From Tumebacillus amylolyticus (GTDB taxonomy: Bacteria; Bacillota; Bacilli; Tumebacillales; Tumebacillaceae), in the NCBI RefSeq assembly GCF_016722965.1, contig NZ_JAEQNB010000002.1:372001-436000 (forward strand): a stretch of 64,000 nucleotides of DNA, in the 5' to 3' direction. The translations under genes and the position numbers were made by a program. Shown one piece after another: positions 59,277 to 64,000 of this stretch (positions are counted from its first letter, which is position 1; each line of letters begins with the position of its first letter). The notes beneath the pieces were generated by a model, which worked only from the letters and a program-made list of their open reading frames with translations, ran no database searches and was not told the origin of the DNA.

Positions 59277-60083
59277 ATGAATCTGCCGTTGTCTACCGAG
59301 TTGGTCGTGCGTTTGGAAGAGGTCGTCGTCGAGCAGATGCGGGTTCGCCAGTCGATTTGGCGAGCGTATGAAGGCAATCCGATGAGGATCGAGATCGCAG
59401 CGTTCGGGCGGGCGACCGCATTTGTGAACCTCGGGATTCCGACACCGTTGCTCAATGTGGTGAAACTGCTCGGTGCACAAGAGCTGGAGCATCTGGATGA
59501 CATCGTTGCATTTTATGAAACGCGGGGCATGGGGCCGACTTTGGAACTGAATCCTGCGTTTATGAGTCCTGAGTTTGGCAAGGCATTGGCACAACGGGGC
59601 TTCTACCAGGCGAGCTTCCAAACGATGCTCTACGGAGTGCCCACAGAGGACATTCCCGCTCCGGCGGAGGGCGTGCGGGTTCGGCGGATGAATCCAGAGG
59701 ACTTCCCGCTGTTTGGCAAGTTGTACTGCGAAGGGTTTGGGATGCCGATGGAGAATGCGTCGTCCGTCGGGGAGAACAACCGAGTGCTCGATGAGCATCC
59801 GAGTTTTACGTACTATCTCGCAGAAGTGGACGGAGAGCCTGCGGGGGTGGCAAGTCTGTTCGTACACGCAGGAACCGCCTATTTCACGGCCGCCACCACG
59901 ACAACTTCCCTGCGCAACCTGGGTGTGCAAAGCGCCCTGCTCCACCACCGAATCGCAGAAGCCGCCCGATTCGGCTGCGACCTCCTCTGCTCCCAAGCCC
60001 GCTTCACCAACAACAGCCTGCGCAACATGCAACGCGCCGGGCTGCAAGTTGCGTATTCCCAAGCACACTGGAACAAGCTGTAA
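59277..60083 (+). CDS. GNAT-family N-acetyltransferase (two-lobe, 268 aa)
   Basis: The first half (about 1-130) resembles a degenerate acetyltransferase lobe (MRIEIAAFGRATAFVNLGIP). The second half has a GNAT fold with VRVRRMNPEDFPLFGKLYCE, AEVDGEPAGVASLFVHAG and LRNLGVQSALLHHRIAEAAR, the acetyl-CoA loop here being RNLGVQS instead of the usual R/Q-x-x-G-x-G/A. The substrate is unknown. The start lies 1 nt after a 26-aa ORF. Confidence 0.75.
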   Translation: MNLPLSTELVVRLEEVVVEQMRVRQSIWRAYEGNPMRIEIAAFGRATAFVNLGIPTPLLNVVKLLGAQELEHLDDIVAFYETRGMGPTLELNPAFMSPEFGKALAQRGFYQASFQTMLYGVPTEDIPAPAEGVRVRRMNPEDFPLFGKLYCEGFGMPMENASSVGENNRVLDEHPSFTYYLAEVDGEPAGVASLFVHAGTAYFTAATTTTSLRNLGVQSALLHHRIAEAARFGCDLLCSQARFTNNSLRNMQRAGLQVAYSQAHWNKL

Positions 60084-60085
60084 CG

Positions 60086-60128
60086 AAAAGAAGACCTGCC
60101 ACGCGTGTGCGTGCAGGTCTTTTTTTTC
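60086..60128. terminator. Bidirectional terminator between the GNAT gene and ppc
   Basis: Stem AGACCTGCcACGC/GCGTGCAGGTCT followed by T8 on the plus strand. Confidence 0.85.
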
Positions 60129-60129
60129 A

Positions 60130-62940
60130 TCAACCCGTATTGCGAAGTCCGGAGGAGATGCCGTTGATCGTGAGGAGGACATCGTCGATGTCTTCGGCGG
60201 ATTCGCCACTTTCGCGGCGGGCGTCTCGCAGTTCTTCGAGGAGCAAGACTTGCAGGTAGGACAGCGGGTCGACGTAGGGATTGCGCAAGCGAATCGATTC
60301 TTGGATGACCGGCGCGTTGGCGAGGATGCCTCGTTCGCCGGTGATCTCAAGCACGACGCGCTTGGTGCGCTCGTACTCCTCTTGGATTTTTCCGAACACG
60401 CGAGAGGCCAGTTCGGGGTCCTCGACCAGACGGACGTATTCGGCGGCAATCAACATGTCGGCTTTGGCCAGCGCCATCTGGATGTTGTCGATCATCGCTT
60501 GGAAGAACGGCCAGAACTGGTACATCCGACGGAATTCACGCAACGACTCCGGATTGCGCTTCAACTCCGAAGACATCGCTTTCCCGAATCCAAACCACGC
60601 CGGAAGCAAGTGCCGGTTCTGCGTCCACGAGAACACCCACGGGATCGCCCGCAAGTCTTGAATGCGCGGCGAGTTTTTGCGTTTGGCAGGTCGCGAGCCG
60701 AGGTTCAACTCGCCGATGACATCAATCGGGGTCGCTTGTTGGAAGTACGGCAGGAAGTCTTCATTGCGATAGACGAAATTCTGGTACGCTTCAAACGAGG
60801 CTTGCGACAACTGCTCCATCATCTCCGACCAACGGCGCTCCGTGTCGCGCATGTACGTCGTCTGCACGTTCAAGGACGCCAGCAACACCGAGGAAACGGC
60901 CGATTCCAACGAACGCATCGCAATCCCCGGATGGGAGTAGCGTTGCGAGATCACTTCGCCCTGCTCGGTGATCTTGACCTTGCCTTGCATCGCTTCCGGC
61001 GGCTGTGCCAAGATGCTTCGCTCAATCGGACCGCCCCCGCGACCCAGCGCACCGCCGCGCCCGTGGAAGAACTTCAACTTCACGCCGTATTGCTCGGCGA
61101 CTTGGTGGATCGCCTTCTGCGATTTGTAGAGCTCCCAGTTCGACGTCAGATACCCGCCGTCCTTGTTGCTGTCGGAGTAGCCAAGCATTATTTCTTGCAG
61201 GTCGCCCCGCGCTTTCACATGTTCGCGGTAGACGGGGTTTCGGAAGATCACATCGACAATCGCCGGCGCATCTCGCAAGTCCTCGATCGTCTCGAACAGC
61301 GGCACGATGTTCAAACTGCTCGTGACGCTTCCGTCCTCGTTCCATTGGAACAAGCCCGCTTCCTTGGAAAGCAACAGCACTTCGAGCAAATCGCTGACCC
61401 CTTGCGCCATCGAGATCAAGTAATTCTGGATACAGTCGGCTCCGAACAACTGCTGGCTTTTGCGCACGGTATGAAACACGTCCAACGTCTCTTGCGTCTG
61501 CTCTCCCACTACCACATGCGGGGAGCACAGCGGACGGCGGTCTTCCAACAAGCCCGTCAGGAGGCGAATCTTCTCGTCCTCCGATTGGTCCGCATACCCG
61601 CCAAGACGCGCTCGACGGAACAACTCTTCCAGCGCCGCTTCATGCACTTCGCTGTGCTGGCGAATGTCCAACGTCGCCATGTGGAAGCCGAACAGCTCAA
61701 TCTGACGAATCAAAGGTCTGACCTTCACTTCCGCAATTTCCTGCGCTTTGTGTGCGTGAAGAGAGCGTTCCAGCAACCGAATGTCTGCGAGGAATTCCCC
61801 CGGACCTTCGTAGGACTTCACAAGCCCCACGCTCACTTCGCCGTGAAAACGCGCTTGCGTCGCTTGCAAGCGTTCCAGAATCTGATCGACTTTGGCGCGG
61901 TACGGCTCATCGGGCACATAGTCGCCGTCCAACTCCAAGGACTGAATCAATTCCAAACTCGCCCCCGCCCGCTCATACGATTGACTGAGGTCCTGCCCGA
62001 GCGAGCGAATCTCTTCCTCGTACTTGCGCATCGCGAGGTCGAAGTGCAACACGAGCGTTTGGAACGTCAAGTCGGCTTTGACGTACGGATTCCCGTCACG
62101 GTCGCCGCCCATCCACGAACCAAAACGCAAGAACGTCGGCACTTCCCACTCTTGCTCCGGATAGAGCGCTTGCAGTTGCTCCTCCATCTCCATATGAATC
62201 GCCGGCAAGACGTCAAACAGCACTTCGTCGAGGAAGTACAGCCCGTTGCGAACTTCATCCAACACGGTCAGTCGTTCCTTGCGCACGTTGCGCGTCTGCC
62301 AAAGCGAGACGATCTCCGCTTTCAACTCCCGCGTCAGACTCTTCATCTCACGGGTCGTGACGGACGGGTCGTCGAACTTTTCCAAGATCAACGCCATCCG
62401 ATGGTGTTTGTCCAGCACCGTGCGCCGCATCGCTTCGGTCGGATGCGCGGTCAGCACCAATTCAACCCCGAGCTGATGGATCAGCGACTGCATTTCGTCC
62501 GCGTCGATCCCGTGCCGTTGCATTTTGGTGAATGCGCTCAGCAACGACCCCCGCTGCGGACGAGAGCCCGTGGTGAGTTCGTGTTCACGCTTGCGGCGGA
62601 TGCGATGAGACTGCTCCGCGAGGTTGACCAATTGAAAATACAACGCAAACGCCCGGATGACTTCCTGCCGATGCAGAGCCGGAATCTCCCGAATCGTCTC
62701 TCGAAATTTCTCCCGGCACGCCTCCGTCCCGAGTTTGCGCAAGTCTTTCGCAGCCGCGCGGACATTCTCTACTTGATCGAAAATCTCTTGCCCGCACTGA
62801 GACACGATCACGTCTCCCAGCAGGTTGCCCAGAATCCGGATGTCTCTTCGCAGCGCCGACTCGCTGTCGGTCACACGGTTCTCTTCGATGAAACCTTCGC
62901 TTTCTTCTCGTCCGGTTTTGTCGTCTCCACTCCGTTGCAT
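60130..62940 (-). CDS. ppc: Phosphoenolpyruvate carboxylase
   Basis: This 936-aa enzyme replenishes oxaloacetate from PEP and bicarbonate. The catalytic His is in VLTAHPTEAMRRT, the PEP/bicarbonate Arg and Lys sites are in GSWMGGDRDGNP, GYSDSNKDGGYLTSNW and FHGRGGALGRGGGP, and the C-terminus ends RNTG, as needed for allosteric control. The length is normal. GGAGGAG lies upstream of the ATG at 62940. No carbon-metabolism neighbours are present. Confidence 0.96.
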   Translation of the reverse strand: MQRSGDDKTGREESEGFIEENRVTDSESALRRDIRILGNLLGDVIVSQCGQEIFDQVENVRAAAKDLRKLGTEACREKFRETIREIPALHRQEVIRAFALYFQLVNLAEQSHRIRRKREHELTTGSRPQRGSLLSAFTKMQRHGIDADEMQSLIHQLGVELVLTAHPTEAMRRTVLDKHHRMALILEKFDDPSVTTREMKSLTRELKAEIVSLWQTRNVRKERLTVLDEVRNGLYFLDEVLFDVLPAIHMEMEEQLQALYPEQEWEVPTFLRFGSWMGGDRDGNPYVKADLTFQTLVLHFDLAMRKYEEEIRSLGQDLSQSYERAGASLELIQSLELDGDYVPDEPYRAKVDQILERLQATQARFHGEVSVGLVKSYEGPGEFLADIRLLERSLHAHKAQEIAEVKVRPLIRQIELFGFHMATLDIRQHSEVHEAALEELFRRARLGGYADQSEDEKIRLLTGLLEDRRPLCSPHVVVGEQTQETLDVFHTVRKSQQLFGADCIQNYLISMAQGVSDLLEVLLLSKEAGLFQWNEDGSVTSSLNIVPLFETIEDLRDAPAIVDVIFRNPVYREHVKARGDLQEIMLGYSDSNKDGGYLTSNWELYKSQKAIHQVAEQYGVKLKFFHGRGGALGRGGGPIERSILAQPPEAMQGKVKITEQGEVISQRYSHPGIAMRSLESAVSSVLLASLNVQTTYMRDTERRWSEMMEQLSQASFEAYQNFVYRNEDFLPYFQQATPIDVIGELNLGSRPAKRKNSPRIQDLRAIPWVFSWTQNRHLLPAWFGFGKAMSSELKRNPESLREFRRMYQFWPFFQAMIDNIQMALAKADMLIAAEYVRLVEDPELASRVFGKIQEEYERTKRVVLEITGERGILANAPVIQESIRLRNPYVDPLSYLQVLLLEELRDARRESGESAEDIDDVLLTINGISSGLRNTG

Positions 62941-63040
62941 GCCTAACTCCTCCTTCAAACTTGCGAAGTTCGTGAGTATTCAGTCTTTTCTCTATGTATC
63001 ATTAACTATAGAACGTTCGCCTTGCGGTTTCAACATGCAA

Positions 63041-63083
63041 AAAGCGACGCGTTACGCCTACTCAGGCGTGCGTCGCTTTTTTT
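63041..63083. terminator. Bidirectional terminator after the PAP2 gene
   Basis: AAAAAGCGACGC/GCGTCGCTTTTTTT with an inner CCT/AGG pair; it overlaps the stop of the PAP2 phosphatase gene. Confidence 0.82.
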
Positions 63084-63597
63084 ATACGATCATCCATGCG
63101 GTCACAGTCCCAATCAAAGCCCCCGTCACCACATCGGAGGGATAATGCTGTCCCAAATACACGCGCGACGATCCGATCAGAAACGCCAGCGCGTAAAAAA
63201 GCAAACTCACATCCGGCAACGCCGCACTCAACACCGTCGCCATAGAAAAAACGGCCGTCGTGTGCCCGGATGGAAACGAGGCGTCCTTCCAGAGCTTGTG
63301 CCCGGTCGAGACGTTCTCCAGCGCGAGATAGGGACGCTTGCGAGGCATCGCTTTTTTGCAAAACGCGACGACGGCATGGGAGATTCCCAACGCCAGAGCC
63401 AGATGAACGCCGACTTCATGCCAGACGTCATTAGGATGTACCAAAAGGGCCAAAGACAATACGATACACCAGACAGCACCGCCGAGATGAGTCACCAGTG
63501 GCATGAAGCCATCCAACCACTCATTTTTCCACGAACGGTTCAGCCAGAAAAACGTCACAATGTCTCCATTGCGCATCATGCGCGTCATTCGTTTCAT
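63082..63597 (-). CDS. PAP2-family phosphatase (undecaprenyl-diphosphatase-like)
   Basis: This 171-aa membrane protein has the PAP2 motifs KKAMPRKRPY, FPSGHTTAVFSMATV and GSSRVYLGQHYPSDVVTGAL. Four to five TMs are visible. It probably recycles undecaprenyl pyrophosphate or dephosphorylates another lipid. The ATG at 63597 follows GAGGAG. It is separated from the upstream XRE gene by a terminator. Confidence 0.88.
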   Translation of the reverse strand: MKRMTRMMRNGDIVTFFWLNRSWKNEWLDGFMPLVTHLGGAVWCIVLSLALLVHPNDVWHEVGVHLALALGISHAVVAFCKKAMPRKRPYLALENVSTGHKLWKDASFPSGHTTAVFSMATVLSAALPDVSLLFYALAFLIGSSRVYLGQHYPSDVVTGALIGTVTAWMIV

Positions 63598-63743
63598 GCC
63601 ACAACGCTCCTCTCGAATCTCGCTCTCTTTTATCATAACGGATTCGTATGAAAACTTCATGAAGGCTTTCTTAAAAAAACAGCGACTCTCTCCTATTTTT
63701 TCCTGAAGAACTTCCTTCAAACAAAAAAAACGCAAGACATGCG

Positions 63744-63796
63744 TAAAAAGGGTATCCGCAGGATTTCAAAACCCTTAACTAAATCGCAGATACCCT
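63744..63796 (-). terminator. Terminator of the XRE regulator gene
   Basis: Minus-strand AGGGTATCTGC pairs with GCGGATACCCT across a 26-nt loop, followed by T5. Confidence 0.65.
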
Positions 63797-63834
63797 CTCA
63801 CATTTACACTCGAAATTTGCTAAAATGAGACTGA

Positions 63835-64000
63835 TTACAACATATCCTGAAAAATGTCGGGAAACAATTCGTGAGCGGGCCTTTGATAATAGCGAGCGAA
63901 TTTGATGATCGTCTCGCGGCCGGGCTTTTTGTCCCCTGCTTCGATCTTCCGGATGTACACTTCGGAGAGGTGCAAGTCTTGCGCCACTTGAGCTTGTGTT
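63835..64000 (-). CDS. XRE-family helix-turn-helix regulator (C-terminal fragment, cut by window edge)
   Basis: The last 54 residues can be read; the N-terminus lies outside the window. They include TQAQVAQDLHLSEVYIRKIE then AGDKKPGRETIIKFARYY and end LFPDIFQDML. This is the HTH_3/Cro-CI pattern, with the recognition helix LSEVYIRKIE. Target and partner are unknown. Confidence 0.85.
   Translation of the reverse strand, partial: TQAQVAQDLHLSEVYIRKIEAGDKKPGRETIIKFARYYQRPAHELFPDIFQDML

Noticed and set aside
59713-62946. A 1077-codon open frame on the plus strand
   Set aside because: It runs antisense to ppc, which has complete catalytic motifs; the antisense frame is rich in Arg/His/Gln and matches no family. 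It is a GC-driven shadow.

Overview
The window looks like chromosomal DNA of an aerobic, spore-forming, fairly GC-rich Firmicute close to Tumebacillus/Alicyclobacillaceae. The evidence is strong Shine-Dalgarno sites, AddAB, SufCDS, a YjcZ-type sporulation peptide, RicF, HemQ (the Gram-positive coproporphyrin-dependent heme route), a caa3 oxidase and Bacillus-type ECF sigma modules. Taxonomy is inferred from protein flavour only. No rRNA, tRNA, CRISPR array or intact insertion sequence was seen.

Layout. 1-4.6 kb: sufC-sufD-sufS (sufS cut by the window edge), a MIP18-type Fe-S assembly protein, a yjcZ-like peptide and a small alarmone synthetase. 4.3-11.5 kb: addB-addA plus a small ORF. 11.6-14.7 kb: an acyl-CoA dehydrogenase/acyl-CoA ligase pair behind a PaaR-like TetR operator. 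14.8-16.6 kb: an orphan secreted-effector-like nuclease. 16.7-20.9 kb: a cupredoxin, two ECF sigma/anti-sigma modules and mnmM (ytqB). 21-25 kb: a radical SAM protein (ytqA), a CrtI-like oxidoreductase, a TetR regulator and sodA. 25-28.4 kb: a thiamine-precursor ECF transporter (ykoE/D/C type) under a TPP riboswitch with a terminator. 28.5-39.3 kb: envelope, stress and unknown genes (stalk-domain protein, UvsE, glutaredoxin, RicF, aldo/keto reductase, DUF4397 protein, cardiolipin synthase, PAP2 protein, a pair of similar membrane proteins). 39.3-48.4 kb: a heterodimeric ABC exporter and the operon ctaC-ctaD-ctaA-ctaB-ctaE plus a 31-aa membrane peptide. 48.7-52.9 kb: an RlmL-type methyltransferase, an aromatic amino acid hydroxylase and the divergent hemQ. 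52.8-55.5 kb: an AT-richer patch with a decayed tyrosine recombinase, a DHFR/RibD-like gene, a truncated acetyltransferase, a MerR/TipAS regulator and a tandem-repeat array. 55.5-64 kb: a membrane protein, a DMT exporter with an attenuator-like leader peptide, a third ECF sigma/anti-sigma pair, two acetyltransferases, PEP carboxylase, a PAP2 phosphatase and a partial XRE regulator.

How the genes fit together. Fe-S assembly (suf, MIP18 protein) supplies clusters to AddAB, the radical SAM protein and RicF. Heme a synthesis (CtaA/CtaB) sits inside the oxidase operon, and HemQ makes the heme b it needs. Superoxide dismutase, glutaredoxin, UvsE and AddAB form a stress and repair set.

Most promising for novelty: the orphan effector-like nuclease (14819-16642); the leader peptide and three-copy ACGGAG attenuator before the DMT transporter (56892-57060); the recombinase remnant between 23-bp direct repeats, one inside hemQ (52819-54121); the 51-bp tandem repeats (55213-55380); the 31-aa peptide ending the cta operon; and an AddA that carries an AddB-like cysteine set.
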